Shown here: in pieces, positions 28,007 to 37,121 of the stretch
Layout: each line of letters opens with the position of its first letter
How positions within the stretch are numbered: position 1 is the stretch's first letter
Source of the DNA: Azorhizobium doebereinerae UFLA1-100
Lineage (GTDB): Bacteria; Pseudomonadota; Alphaproteobacteria; Rhizobiales; Xanthobacteraceae
Length of the DNA: 64,000 bases
NCBI RefSeq assembly: GCF_000473085.1
Contig: NZ_AXBA01000006.1
Coordinates: 124,001 to 188,000 of the forward strand
Reading direction: 5' to 3'
Notes under the pieces: model-generated
What the model was told of the DNA's origin: nothing
Database searches by the model: none
What the model saw: the letters and a program-made list of their open reading frames with translations, nothing else
Program-made: the position numbers and the translations under genes

Positions 28007-28864
28007 TCAGGGCTTCGGCGCGCTCACCGGCACGGCCTTGTCCTTCGCCTCGGTCTCGAAGCTGGTGGCCTCCAGCAAGGCGGTGCCGATCATGGTGGCG
28101 ATGGAGACCTTGAAGGGAGCCATCAGCCGGGTGCCGGAAATGGGCACCAGCCAAACGAACATCTCCTTGTTCTCCATCATGTATTTCACGGTGGAGCGGG
28201 TCGGGCGATGGCCGGCGACGGGAAAGTAGCTGGCTCGGCACACCACCGAGGGGCCGGCATAGGTCTTGCCCGCCTTCACTTGCTCCACCCGCAGGAAGGA
28301 GAGGGCGACATCATAGCGCTGGCGGCCGTCGAACACCGGGATGGTGCGGTCGCAGGCGGCGGCGGAGATTGGATCGACGGTGCCCGGCACATAGACGAAC
28401 GCGCCGCTCATGGGGTCCATGATGTTGGCGAGATGCGCCTCGGTGATCTCCACCCGGTCGGGCAGCGGCTTGACCGGGGGCTCCACCTCCACCTCCTTGG
28501 CAGCGCCGCCGACGATGCCGAGCCGCACGGACTCCGGCTTGCCGTCCGCCTCCGCCGACAAGGCGAAGACCTGCGGGCTGACCTTGGCGACGCCGATGCC
28601 CCCCTTGGCGGCCGCGCTGCCCTTGCCGGCGGACACCGCGCGCAGGATGCCGGTGACCTTGCCGGTGCCGGCGATCTGGTAGGCGGTGTCGGAGGCATCG
28701 ACCGCGATGGTCGCCCGGCCGATCTCCACCCCGGCCACGGTGAGCGTGTATTTGGCTGAGAGCTTGCCGTCGGCGCGGGCCATGGCGAGAGGGCAGGCGG
28801 CAACGGCTGTGCCGAGCGCGGCGCGGGCTGCCAAGGCGGCAAGAAGGGCAAGGCTCGGGCGCAT
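28007..28864 (-). CDS. DUF3108 periplasmic protein
   Basis: A 285-residue protein with a signal peptide (residues 1-30, ending CPLAMARA). The mature domain is a beta-rich DUF3108 fold with [19 protein letters not shown] at its start and [26 protein letters not shown] late. Members are widely conserved in alphaproteobacteria without a known role. Divergent from the infC leader at its start; faces puuA's upstream region at its end. Confidence 0.8.
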   Translation of the reverse strand: MRPSLALLAALAARAALGTAVAACPLAMARADGKLSAKYTLTVAGVEIGRATIAVDASDTAYQIAGTGKVTGILRAVSAGKGSAAAKGGIGVAKVSPQVFALSAEADGKPESVRLGIVGGAAKEVEVEPPVKPLPDRVEITEAHLANIMDPMSGAFVYVPGTVDPISAAACDRTIPVFDGRQRYDVALSFLRVEQVKAGKTYAGPSVVCRASYFPVAGHRPTRSTVKYMMENKEMFVWLVPISGTRLMAPFKVSIATMIGTALLEATSFETEAKDKAVPVSAPKP

Positions 28865-29166
28865 GGCGGGTCCGGATCACTCGTGACGCAACGGCTTACC
28901 CCCGTCCGGAGGCGCCTGATTCGCGGATGTTCGCCCTTCATTGTGCCATGAGTGGGGAAGGGGGCCGAACTTTGTCCGGGTTGCGCCGCACACCAAAAAT
29001 GCCCGGCGGGAACCCTCTGGAAAGGCGCAAGGTCATTGACTTAAGCGGCGTTTGTCACGATCTTCTGGGTCCGCCTTTCGCGTCGAGACCTGCCCGCGGC
29101 TCGCAGCCGCCGCAACAATTCGGCTTCCGGGGGCGGAAAGTTCAATGGCAAGAGGAGTTTGCCGCC
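28865..29166 (+). other. infC leader / divergent intergenic region
   Basis: The 302 bases hold the promoters of the DUF3108 gene and of infC. A candidate -35 TTGACT (29036-29041) is followed after 17 bases by GATCTT, a poor -10. The infC frame is open through 28927, but no homology supports translation before 29167. AGAGGAG at 29151-29157 is the infC ribosome-binding site. Confidence 0.45.
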
Positions 29167-29703
29167 ATTCGACGCCCTATGAGACCCGTCGCGCCGGAGA
29201 AGGATGGTCCGCGCGTCAACGAAGAGATCCGCATCCGCGAAGTTCAGCTCATCGACCAAGATGGGCAAAATCGTGGTGTCCTGGCCATCCGCGACGCCTT
29301 GGCGCTGGCGCAGGAGGCCGGGCTTGATCTCGTGGAGATCTCGCCCAATTCCGCTCCTCCCGTCTGCAAGATCCTCGATTTCGGCCGCTTCAAGTATCAG
29401 AACCAGAAGAAGGCCAGCGAGGCGCGCAAGAAGCAGAAGGTGGTCGAGGTCAAGGAAATCAAGCTGCGGCCCGGCATCGATACCCACGATTACGAGGTCA
29501 AGATGCGCGCGATGCAGCGCTTCTTCGAGGAAGGCGACAAGGTGAAGGTCACCCTGCGCTTCCGCGGTCGTGAGATGGCGCACCAGGACATCGGCTACAA
29601 GCTGCTGCAGAAGCTGCGTGAAGAGGTGTCCACCATCGCCAAGGTGGAAGCCGAGCCCATGCTCGAAGGCCGCCAGATGATCATGATCCTGGCGCCCCGC
29701 TGA
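29167..29703 (+). CDS. infC: Translation initiation factor IF-3 (ATT start)
   Basis: IF-3 binds the 30S subunit and checks the start codon. The 178-residue product has the N domain ([20 protein letters not shown]), a basic linker with [18 protein letters not shown], and the C domain ending [13 protein letters not shown] place the start at ATT 29167: AGAGGAG lies 9 bases upstream, whereas the next ATG (29179) is 21 bases away. An AUU start is well known for E. coli infC, where it allows autoregulation. Followed by a strong hairpin terminator, so rpmI is separately transcribed. Confidence 0.95.
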   Translation: MRRPMRPVAPEKDGPRVNEEIRIREVQLIDQDGQNRGVLAIRDALALAQEAGLDLVEISPNSAPPVCKILDFGRFKYQNQKKASEARKKQKVVEVKEIKLRPGIDTHDYEVKMRAMQRFFEEGDKVKVTLRFRGREMAHQDIGYKLLQKLREEVSTIAKVEAEPMLEGRQMIMILAPR

Positions 29704-29729
29704 CCGCGCCTGCGTTTGTCCGACACGAC

Positions 29730-29767
29730 ACGGCCCGCCTTCGCTGAAGGCGGGCCGTTTCTGTTTC
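29730..29767 (+). terminator. Intrinsic terminator of infC
   Basis: ACGGCCCGCCTTC (29730-29742) and GAAGGCGGGCCGT (29746-29758) form a perfect 13-bp stem with a GCT loop, followed by TTTCTGTTT. It lies between infC and the convergent BA14K gene. Confidence 0.93.
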
Positions 29768-29781
29768 AGTGCCTTGCCGGA

Positions 29782-30336
29782 TCAGGGGCAGGGATGCCGG
29801 AAGCCGTCGTAGCCGAGATAGGTGCCCGTGCGGGGGTCGTACGAGCGATAGCGCGAGGCGCAATAGGCCTGCGCGTTGGAGATGTTCGCCTGGTTGGCAT
29901 TGGCCACGCTGGCCGCCGCGGCGCCCAGCGCCATGCCACCGATGATGCCGGCGGCCACCGCCGCGCCGTTGTTATTGTAATTATAGTAGCGCGGGCCGTA
30001 GTAGCCGGGACCCCGCCAGCCGGGGCCGCCCCAGCCGCGATTGTAATAGCCCGGGCCCCGCCAGCCGGGGCCGCGCCAGCCGGCACCAGGCCCGCCGCCG
30101 CGCCAGCCGCGCGGCGGGGCGCGTCGGACGCCGGGAGGGGCGTGGGGCCCCGGCCCGTAATACTGCACCCGCTCCACCGGCACCTTCGGCGCGGCGGCGA
30201 GGTCGCTCGGGACGCTGGATGCGCCGAGCCGCAGCGCCTGGGCGCTCGCGATTGTCGGCAGGCCGACCGAGGCCGCGACCGCAGCGGCGGTGAGAAGGGC
30301 GGAGGCGCGTCGCCAAGCGCTTATGCGTGCTGTCAT
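29782..30336 (-). CDS. BA14K-family secreted protein 1
   Basis: A 184-residue protein. The signal peptide ends near residue 33 (TIASAQA). A Gly/Trp/Arg/Tyr-rich repeat region (about 70-115, units such as GWRGPGY) precedes a hydrophobic Ala/Gly segment (about 122-145). The conserved BA14K-like tail reads YCASRYRSYDPRTGTYLGYD, ending HPCP. BA14K is a Brucella immunoreactive protein linked to envelope integrity. ATG at 30336 with AAGGAG upstream; the frame open beyond it is ignored. Paralogous to the next gene. Confidence 0.82.
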   Translation of the reverse strand: MTARISAWRRASALLTAAAVAASVGLPTIASAQALRLGASSVPSDLAAAPKVPVERVQYYGPGPHAPPGVRRAPPRGWRGGGPGAGWRGPGWRGPGYYNRGWGGPGWRGPGYYGPRYYNYNNNGAAVAAGIIGGMALGAAAASVANANQANISNAQAYCASRYRSYDPRTGTYLGYDGFRHPCP

Positions 30337-30493
30337 TTTGTTCTCCTTCGGAGCTACAACGCCGCCGCGCCTCAAAAGATGCGGGCAGTCACGGACGATT
30401 GAGCCGGCGGCGTCCGCGACCGGGGCCGCCCGGCACCATTGGCGGCGCGGACGGCCCGGTCGGCCTCGCGGATGCGGGCGCGCCATGCCGCCG

Positions 30494-31009
30494 TCAGGTG
30501 CAGGGATGGCGACGGCCGTCATAGCCCAGGAAGGTGCCGGTCCTCGGGTCGAAGGAACGGTACTTCGCCGCGCAATAGGCGTACCAGTTGGCTGGCGGCG
30601 GGGGAGCGACGGCGGTTGCCGCGGCGCCGCCGATGATCACGCCGGTGGCGAAGGCCGGTCCCCAGCCATAATTGTAGCCATAGCCCCAGCCTGGGCCCCA
30701 ACCGGCGTAATAGCGCGGGCCCCATCCAGGCCCCCAACCCGGTCCGGGTCCACCCCAGCCCGGCCGGCCCCATCCGGGACCGCCCCAGCCGGGGCCGCCG
30801 CGCCAGCCGCCACCGCCCCATCCGGGGCCGCCCCAGCCGCCCCGGCGCCATTGGACCTGCTCCACACCGCCGGCCGCAGCGGCGACGGCGGATGGCGGCA
30901 GGGCGCCGAGCGCAAGAGCCTGCGCGGAGGCGGGACGGGGAGCCGTGGCAAGGCCGGCGGCAAGCACCACGGCGGCGGACGTGAGTGTGAGTGCGCGAAC
31001 GAGGGGCAT
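30494..31009 (-). CDS. BA14K-family secreted protein 2
   Basis: A 171-residue paralogue of the 29782 gene in the same orientation. Signal peptide to about residue 29 (RPASAQA), a longer glycine-tryptophan repeat (GWGGPGWG units, about 56-100), a short hydrophobic segment (AFATGVIIGGAAATAV), and the tail YCAAKYRSFDPRTGTFLGYD, ending HPCT. GGAGG precedes the ATG. The two genes are separated by 157 bases and look like a tandem duplication. Both lie on the strand opposite to infC and rpmI, splitting the usual infC-rpmI-rplT order. Confidence 0.82.
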   Translation of the reverse strand: MPLVRALTLTSAAVVLAAGLATAPRPASAQALALGALPPSAVAAAAGGVEQVQWRRGGWGGPGWGGGGWRGGPGWGGPGWGRPGWGGPGPGWGPGWGPRYYAGWGPGWGYGYNYGWGPAFATGVIIGGAAATAVAPPPPANWYAYCAAKYRSFDPRTGTFLGYDGRRHPCT

Positions 31010-31274
31010 GATTATTCCTCCGATCCTTTATGTATATGGACACTTTGGCGCCCTCGGGGTTCCCATGGGGCCGGTGTTCACATTCGCTTGAGCGTGGGCG
31101 TGGGCCGGTCCCGACTCTGGCTGCGCTTGCCTTTTGAAGCCGGCTCCTGTAACGAGTGCGGCCTTCCGAACCGGCCGGCGACAAGGGCTGCCGTGCTGGT
31201 TCTTATTGCTCACTAACAAGAGGCCGAAAGCCCCGCACGGCAACGGGCGGTGGATCGCGGCTACGGAGAGCCAA

Positions 31275-31475
31275 ATGCCCAAGATGAAGACCAAGTCGGG
31301 AGCGAAGAAACGCTTCCGCCTGACGGGTACTGGAAAAGTGATCGCGGCCCAGGCCGGTAAGCGGCATGGGATGATCAAGCGGACCAACAAGACGATCCGC
31401 AACCAGCGCGGCACCACGATCCTGAGCGAGAGCGATGGGCGCGTGATCCGCAAGTCGTTCCTGCCGAACGGCTGA
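31275..31475 (+). CDS. rpmI: 50S ribosomal protein L35
   Basis: A 66-residue L35, beginning [20 protein letters not shown], the family signature. The start is ATG 31275 with GGAG upstream; the open frame before it is not coding. It belongs to the large ribosomal subunit and is followed 30 bases on by rplT. Its promoter should lie in 31010-31274, where no clear consensus was seen. Confidence 0.97.
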   Translation: MPKMKTKSGAKKRFRLTGTGKVIAAQAGKRHGMIKRTNKTIRNQRGTTILSESDGRVIRKSFLPNG

Positions 31476-31505
31476 CGCCACAACCGCGATCAAAGGAAAT
31501 CATCC

Positions 31506-31865
31506 ATGGCCCGCGTGAAACGTGGCGTTACATCACACGCCAAACACAAGAAGGTCTTCAAAGCCGCCAAGGGCTTTTACGGCCGTCGCAAGAATACCAT
31601 CCGCGCTGCGAAGTCGGCCGTCGAACGGTCGATGCAGTACAATTACCGCGATCGCAAGATCAAGAAGCGCACGTTCCGCGCGCTCTGGATCCAGCGTATC
31701 AACGCGGGTGTGCGTGAGCTCGGCATGACCTACGGCCGATTTATCGATGGTCTCGGCAAGGCCGGGATCGAGGTGGATCGCAAGGTGCTCTCGGATATCG
31801 CCATCCATGAGCCCGAGACCCTGAAGGCCCTGGTGGAGAAGGCGCAGGCTGCCCTCGCGGCCTGA
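31506..31865 (+). CDS. rplT: 50S ribosomal protein L20
   Basis: A 119-residue L20 ([19 protein letters not shown] start, [20 protein letters not shown]), the early assembly protein that binds 23S rRNA domain II. In other bacteria L20 represses the rpmI-rplT transcript, but I do not see an obvious structure in the leader. GGAAAT precedes the ATG. It ends before a hairpin terminator and the separately started pheS. Confidence 0.98.
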   Translation: MARVKRGVTSHAKHKKVFKAAKGFYGRRKNTIRAAKSAVERSMQYNYRDRKIKKRTFRALWIQRINAGVRELGMTYGRFIDGLGKAGIEVDRKVLSDIAIHEPETLKALVEKAQAALAA

Positions 31866-31902
31866 GCTTCCGCTTCGGCGCATCCCGCTTGTCCGAGACC
31901 TG

Positions 31903-31934
31903 AAAGCCCCGTGCGCCGAGCGTCCGGGGCTTTT
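31903..31934 (+). terminator. Intrinsic terminator after rplT
   Basis: AAAGCCCCG (31903-31911) pairs with CGGGGCTTT (31925-31933), followed by one further T. The loop is 13 bases and GC-rich. Confidence 0.85.
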
Positions 31935-32009
31935 GGCGTTTGTGCCGTGCGGATATAAGGCGCGCGGCGCCCCTGCTCGTGCCGTCCCGCTCGCCCCTGA
32001 AGGTTTGCC

Positions 32010-33119
32010 ATGTCCGCATTCGTCCTCACCGACCATCCCGCCCTCGACGCTCTGGAGCGGGAGATCGCCGGCGCCATCCTTGCCGCCGCCGGCGAGGCGG
32101 AGCTGGAGCAGGTGCGCGTCTCCGCCCTCGGCAAGAAGGGCAGCGTCTCCGAACTGCTGAAATCCCTCGGCGGCATGTCGCCGGACGAGCGCAAGGTCAT
32201 GGGGCCGGCCATCAACGGCCTGCGCGACCGCGTGCAGGGCCTGCTGACCGCCCGCAAGGAGACGCTGAAGCAGGCGGCCCTCGAAGCCCGCCTCGCCACC
32301 GAGCGCCTGGACGTCACCCTGCCGATCCGCGAGACCCCGGCCGAGATCGGCCGCGTCCACCCGATCGCGCAGGTGACGGAAGAACTGACCGCCATCTTCG
32401 CCGACATGGGCTTCTCAGTGGCGGAAGGGCCGGACATCGAGACCGACTTCCACAATTTCACCGCGCTGAACTTCCCCGCCGGCCATCCGGCGCGGGAGAT
32501 GCACGACACCTTCTTCCTGCCGCCCAATGCCGAGGGCGAGCGCATGGTGCTGCGCACCCACACCTCGCCGGTGCAGGTGCGCACCATGCTCGGCCAGAAG
32601 CCGCCGATCCGCGTCATCTGCCCCGGCCGTACCTATCGCTGCGACAGCGACCAGACTCACACCCCCATGTTCCATCAGGTGGAGGGGCTGGTGATCGACA
32701 AGGGCTCGCACATGGGCCACCTGAAGTGGATCCTGCAGGAATTCTGCAAGGCCTTCTTCGAGGTGGAGAATGTGACCATGCGCTTCCGCCCGTCCTTCTT
32801 CCCCTTCACCGAGCCGAGCATGGAAGTGGACATCCAGTGCGACCGCTCGCGCCCCGGCGAGATCCGCTTCGGCGAGGGCAATGACTGGCTGGAGATCCTG
32901 GGCTGCGGCATGGTGCACCCGAACGTGCTGCGCAATTGCGGCATCGACCCGGACGAGTACCAGGGCTTCGCCTGGGGCATGGGCATCGACCGCATCGCCA
33001 TGCTGAAGTACGGCATGAACGACCTGCGCGCCTTCTTCGAGGCCGACGTGCGCTGGCTGTCGCACTACGGCTTCCGCCCGCTCGACTTCCCGACGCTCGC
33101 CGGCGGCCTCAGCGCCTGA
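32010..33119 (+). CDS. pheS: Phenylalanyl-tRNA synthetase alpha subunit
   Basis: The catalytic subunit (369 residues) of the alpha2-beta2 enzyme that charges tRNA-Phe. An N-terminal coiled coil (about 10-95) precedes the class II core with [10 protein letters not shown], motif 2 ([24 protein letters not shown]) and motif 3 ([17 protein letters not shown] in part). ATG at 32010 starts right before a conserved Ala/Phe-rich head. pheT follows after 91 bases. It has its own expression signal behind the rplT terminator. Confidence 0.98.
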   Translation: MSAFVLTDHPALDALEREIAGAILAAAGEAELEQVRVSALGKKGSVSELLKSLGGMSPDERKVMGPAINGLRDRVQGLLTARKETLKQAALEARLATERLDVTLPIRETPAEIGRVHPIAQVTEELTAIFADMGFSVAEGPDIETDFHNFTALNFPAGHPAREMHDTFFLPPNAEGERMVLRTHTSPVQVRTMLGQKPPIRVICPGRTYRCDSDQTHTPMFHQVEGLVIDKGSHMGHLKWILQEFCKAFFEVENVTMRFRPSFFPFTEPSMEVDIQCDRSRPGEIRFGEGNDWLEILGCGMVHPNVLRNCGIDPDEYQGFAWGMGIDRIAMLKYGMNDLRAFFEADVRWLSHYGFRPLDFPTLAGGLSA

Positions 33120-33210
33120 GGCCGCTGCCCGCCGCCGTCATCCGTCCGATCCTCCCGCGGCCGCGCGCTTTGAGAGCGCAGGCCGGCCGCCCCTTGAAGG
33201 CATCCGCGCC

Positions 33211-35622
33211 ATGAAGTTCACCTGGTCCTGGCTCCAAGAGCATCTCGAAACCACCCAGCCGATGGACGCCATCGTCGAGAAGCTGTCCCTCATCGGGCTC
33301 GAAGTGGAGGGCGTCGAGGACAAGGCGAAGGCGCTGAAGCCATTCATCGTCGGCGAGGTGCTGACCGCCGAGAAGCACCCCAACGCCGACAAGCTGCGCC
33401 TGTGCACGGTGGACGTGGGCACCGGCAGCCCGGTGCAGGTGGTGTGCGGCGCGCCGAACGCACGCGCCGGCATCAAGGTGGTGTTCGCCGCGCCGGGCAC
33501 CGTCATCCCGGCCTCCGGCGCCGAGTTGAAGATCGGCACCATCCGTGGCGTCGAGAGCCGGGGCATGATGTGCTCGGCCCGGGAGCTCGGCCTCTCCGAC
33601 GAGCACGAGGGCATCATCGAGCTGCCCGCCGACGCGCCCGTGGGCGCGCCCTTCGCGGATGTGCTCGGCCTCAACGACCCGGTGATCGAGATCGCCGTGA
33701 CGCCCAATCGCGCGGACTGCCTCGGCGTCTCGGGCGTCGCCCGCGATCTCGCCGCCGCGGGCCTGGGCGAGCTGATGGCGCCGCGCATCGCCCCGGTGGC
33801 GGGCACCTTCCCCGCCCCGCTGATGGCGACGCTCGATTTCGGCGAGACCCCCGCCCTCTGCCCGGCCTTTGCCCTGCGCGTGGTGCGCGGCGTGAAGAAC
33901 GGCCCCTCGCCGGAGTGGCTCCAGGACAAGCTGCGCGCCATCGGTCTGCGCCCGATCAACGCGCTGGTAGACGTCACCAACTTCCTCACCTTCGACCGCA
34001 ACCGGCCGCTGCACGTGTTCGACCTGAAGAAGGTGACCGGCAACCTCGTGGTGCGCCGGGCCAAGGCGGGCGAGACGCTGCTGGCGCTCGACGGCAAGAC
34101 CTACACGCTCGACGAGGCCATGTGCGTGATCGCCGACGACAAGGGCGTCGAGAGCCTCGCCGGCGTCATGGGCGGCGAGGAGAGCGGCTGCGACGAGACC
34201 ACCACCGACGTGGTGATCGAGAGCGCGCTGTGGGACCCCATCAACATCGCCCAGACCGGCCGCAAGCTGGGGCTGAATTCCGATGCGCGCTTCCGCTTCG
34301 AGCGCGGCATCGATCCGGCCTTCACCGTGCCGGGCCTGGAACTGGCCACGCACCTCATTCTCGACTTCTGCGGCGGCGAGCCCTCCGAGGTGGTGCTGGC
34401 CGGGGCGATCCCGGACACAAGCCGCACCATCGCCTTCCCGCTCGCCGAGGTGAAGCGCCTCTCCGGCCTTGAGGCCACGCGCGAGGAGATCCTCGACGTG
34501 CTGGGCAAGCTCGGCTTCGAGGCCTCCGGCTCCGGCGAAGTGCTGGACGTGGTGCCGCCCTCCTGGCGCGGCGACGTGGAGGGCAAGGCCGACCTCGTGG
34601 AAGAGGTGGTGCGCATTCTCGGTCTCGAGCGCGTGGCGCCGACCGAGTTTCCGCGCGGCGATGCCCGCCGCCCGGTGCTGACCGCGCTGCAATTGCGCAC
34701 CCGCAAGGCGCGCCGGTCGCTGGCCGCGCGCGGGCTGGTGGAGGCGGTCACCTGGTCTTTCGTCTCCAAGGCCGAGGCCGAGCTGTTCGGCGGCGGCGCG
34801 GCGGAACTCGCCCTGATCAACCCCATCGCCTCGGATCTCTCCAACATGCGCCCGAGCCTGCTGCCGGGCCTCATCCGCTCGGCCCAGGCCAATGCGGATC
34901 GCGGCTTCGGCGACGTGGCGCTGTTCGAGGTGGGGCAGGTGTTCGCCGGTGACCGGCCGAAGGACCAGACCCAGCAGGCCTCCGGCATCCGCCGCGCCAC
35001 CGCCAAGCCGTCCGGCGCCGGCCGCCATTGGTCCGGCAAGGCGGGCAGCGTGGATGCTTTCGACGCCAAGGCCGACGCGCTGGCGGCGCTGGCCGCCTGC
35101 GGCGCGCCGGTGGCCAATCTCCAGGTCACGCGCGATGCCCCGGCCTGGTATCACCCCGGCCGCTCGGGGGTGTTCCGCCTGGGGCCGAACGTGATCGGCA
35201 CCTTCGGCGAGCTGCATCCCTCCGTGCTGGAGGCGCTGGACGTGTCCGGCCCCATCGTCGCCTTCGAACTGACGCTCGACCGTGTGCCGGAGCCCAAGGC
35301 CAAGCCCACCAAGGTGAAGCCGCTGCTCGACCTGTCCGCCTTCCAGCCGGTGAAGCGCGACTTCGCCTTCCTGGTGGACCGCTCCGTCGCCGCCGCCGAC
35401 ATCCTTAAGGCGGCCCAGGGCGTGGACAGGAAGCTGGTGACCGAAGTGAACGTGTTCGACCTCTATGAGGGCGCGGGCATGGGCGAGGACAAGAAGTCCG
35501 TGGCCATCGAAGTCACGCTTCAGCCGCGCGAGCGCACGCTGACCGACGTCGAGATCGAGGCGGTGGCGGGCAAGATCGTGGCCGAAGTCACCAAGAAGAC
35601 CGGCGCGGCCCTGCGCGCCTGA
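33211..35622 (+). CDS. pheT: Phenylalanyl-tRNA synthetase beta subunit
   Basis: An 803-residue subunit. Domain order: B1 ([15 protein letters not shown]), an EMAP-like tRNA-binding domain (about 39-150; [12 protein letters not shown]), B3/B4 editing site, B5, the class II-like core (about 475-690) and the C-terminal anticodon-binding FDX-ACB domain (about 710-803, [14 protein letters not shown]). It hydrolyses mischarged Tyr-tRNA-Phe and positions tRNA. ATG at 33211. Convergent with the amine oxidase gene across a bidirectional palindrome. Confidence 0.98.
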   Translation: MKFTWSWLQEHLETTQPMDAIVEKLSLIGLEVEGVEDKAKALKPFIVGEVLTAEKHPNADKLRLCTVDVGTGSPVQVVCGAPNARAGIKVVFAAPGTVIPASGAELKIGTIRGVESRGMMCSARELGLSDEHEGIIELPADAPVGAPFADVLGLNDPVIEIAVTPNRADCLGVSGVARDLAAAGLGELMAPRIAPVAGTFPAPLMATLDFGETPALCPAFALRVVRGVKNGPSPEWLQDKLRAIGLRPINALVDVTNFLTFDRNRPLHVFDLKKVTGNLVVRRAKAGETLLALDGKTYTLDEAMCVIADDKGVESLAGVMGGEESGCDETTTDVVIESALWDPINIAQTGRKLGLNSDARFRFERGIDPAFTVPGLELATHLILDFCGGEPSEVVLAGAIPDTSRTIAFPLAEVKRLSGLEATREEILDVLGKLGFEASGSGEVLDVVPPSWRGDVEGKADLVEEVVRILGLERVAPTEFPRGDARRPVLTALQLRTRKARRSLAARGLVEAVTWSFVSKAEAELFGGGAAELALINPIASDLSNMRPSLLPGLIRSAQANADRGFGDVALFEVGQVFAGDRPKDQTQQASGIRRATAKPSGAGRHWSGKAGSVDAFDAKADALAALAACGAPVANLQVTRDAPAWYHPGRSGVFRLGPNVIGTFGELHPSVLEALDVSGPIVAFELTLDRVPEPKAKPTKVKPLLDLSAFQPVKRDFAFLVDRSVAAADILKAAQGVDRKLVTEVNVFDLYEGAGMGEDKKSVAIEVTLQPRERTLTDVEIEAVAGKIVAEVTKKTGAALRA

Positions 35623-35635
35623 CGTCCCTTCAGCG

Positions 35636-35660
35636 TCAGGGCGCGAGGCTCGCGCCCTGA
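35636..35660. terminator. Bidirectional 25-bp palindrome between pheT and amine oxidase
   Basis: TCAGGGCGCGAG-G-CTCGCGCCCTGA is a perfect 12+1+12 palindrome that begins at the amine oxidase stop codon (35636-35638) and lies 13 bases after the pheT stop. It can form a hairpin on either transcript; no T-run follows on either side. Confidence 0.65.
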
Positions 35661-36988
35661 ACGCCGAGGATGCGCAACGCCTGCCCCGCCGCCCGCTCGC
35701 CGGACAGCCAGGCGCCGGGCACCGTGCCCCACAGGGTCTCGTGCGCATGCTCGCCGGCGAACACCAGCCGGTTGGCCACCACTTCGGTGAAGGCGCGGCG
35801 CATGTTGCCGCTGCCGGGCAGGGCGCAGGAGATGGCGCCCAGCGCCAGCGGCTCGCGGCTCCAGCGGGTCTGCACCACCTTGCCCATGCGCCGCGCCAGG
35901 TCGGCGCCGAAATTGGCCTGGAGCGCGCTTTTCACATAGTCCGCGCCGGACGTGGCGCCGCCGTCGGCAAGGCCCTGCGCCAATTGTCCGCCCACCTGAG
36001 CCACATGCACGTCGCTGCCGTTGACCCGGGCGATCAGGCGGAACGGCCGCTGGCCGGTGGTCTGGACCATAAGGGTCTCGTCGGGCGCCGCATTCAGGGG
36101 ATTGCCCGGCAAGAGGAAGGCGATGTGGTCGCGCGCGCCGAGCGTGATGCGCTCCACCGCGCTGCGCTGGCGCGTGGGCAGGCCGGGCGTGATGCGGATC
36201 TTGCCCGCGGCGATCAGGCTGGGCGGAACCGCCAGGATCACCGCGCGGGCGGTGAGCAGGCCCTTGCTGGTGCGCACCTCCACGTTGCGGGGACCAAGGT
36301 CGATGACGCTCGCGGCGGTCTCCATCCGCACGGTGAGGCCCTGCGCCAGCTTGGTGACGAGGCTGCCGATGCCGGTGCGGCACAGCACCGCCTCATCGCG
36401 CTCCTCGGCGCGGGAGAAGTCCACCGTGGAGACCTGATCCAGTTCCTTGGCGCAACGCAGCGGGCCGATCATGAAGCTGGCGGCGGCGCCGAACGGGCCG
36501 AGATCCGGAGGCAGCACGCGTGCGGCGGGCAGATCGCGCCCCGCATCGCCGGCGGCGCCGATGGCGCGCTCCGCCCGCCGCACGGTGGCGGCGAAATCCT
36601 CATACGGGCTGTCGCTTGCCTCCTTCAGCCCCTGGTACAGCCGGGCGCCGCGCGGGGCCTCATAGAGGTCGAGCCCTGCCTGCCGCGCGAGGTCCACCAC
36701 CGGCGCTCCGCCGGGCAGGAACAGCCGCGTGGCGCCGAGATCGAGCGGCAGGCCGAAGGCGGCGGTGTCGGTGAAGGCGCGCCCGCCGACGCGCTTGCCG
36801 GCCTCGATGAGCGCATAGGTGCGGCCCGCCGCCGCCACCTTGCGCGCGGCCGCGATGCCGGCGGCACCGGCGCCGATGATGACCACATCCACCTGGCCGG
36901 ACGCCGGCACCTGCCCGAGCGCGCGGGAGAAGGCCGGCAAGGCAAAGGCGCCGGCGAGCAGGCCGCGGCGGGTGAGGGTGCCGGTCAT
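35636..36988 (-). CDS. Tat-exported flavin monoamine oxidase
   Basis: A 450-residue flavoprotein with a Tat-type signal (TRRGLLAGAFALPAF, cleavage near 25-32). The Rossmann motif IIGAGAAGIAAARKV is at about 38-52 and KRVGGRAFTDT follows (GG doublet of amine oxidases). A C-terminal FAD segment contains RLVFAGEHAHETLWGTVPGA. It would deaminate an amine in the periplasm; the substrate is unknown. The start ATG at 36988 overlaps the stop of a short upstream frame (ATGA). The long open frame beyond 36988 is not coding. Confidence 0.85.
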   Translation of the reverse strand: MTGTLTRRGLLAGAFALPAFSRALGQVPASGQVDVVIIGAGAAGIAAARKVAAAGRTYALIEAGKRVGGRAFTDTAAFGLPLDLGATRLFLPGGAPVVDLARQAGLDLYEAPRGARLYQGLKEASDSPYEDFAATVRRAERAIGAAGDAGRDLPAARVLPPDLGPFGAAASFMIGPLRCAKELDQVSTVDFSRAEERDEAVLCRTGIGSLVTKLAQGLTVRMETAASVIDLGPRNVEVRTSKGLLTARAVILAVPPSLIAAGKIRITPGLPTRQRSAVERITLGARDHIAFLLPGNPLNAAPDETLMVQTTGQRPFRLIARVNGSDVHVAQVGGQLAQGLADGGATSGADYVKSALQANFGADLARRMGKVVQTRWSREPLALGAISCALPGSGNMRRAFTEVVANRLVFAGEHAHETLWGTVPGAWLSGERAAGQALRILGVQGASLAP

Positions 36989-37080
36989 CGCGCGGCCTCC
37001 GCCGGGCCGGCGGGGCGGTGCCGCACGGCCGGGCGGTCCTTCTGATGGGGCATGACGTCGTCCAGGGAAGCCATGCCCAT
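36985..37080 (-). CDS. Possible 31-residue leader or small protein
   Basis: A short frame (MGMASLDDVMPHQKD start) fills the 133-base gap between ispA and the amine oxidase. Its TGA overlaps the oxidase ATG (ATGA), which would couple their translation. No ribosome-binding site is obvious, and the frame runs back into ispA without a stop, so it may be an artefact. The first half has balanced composition, unlike the Arg/Pro-rich second half. Confidence 0.3.
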   Translation of the reverse strand: MGMASLDDVMPHQKDRPAVRHRPAGPAEAAR

Positions 37081-37121
37081 GATGTAGCACGCACCCGCGC
37101 GGCGGGCGACGGCGGCGGCGC

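Noticed and set aside
28927-29166. 80-codon N-terminal extension of IF-3
   Set aside because: No homology to IF-3 in this stretch and the ribosome-binding site lies inside it, directly before the ATT start.
33109-35748. 879-codon minus-strand frame opposite pheT
   Set aside because: Antisense shadow of pheT with Gly/His/Arg bias; also crosses into neighbouring genes.
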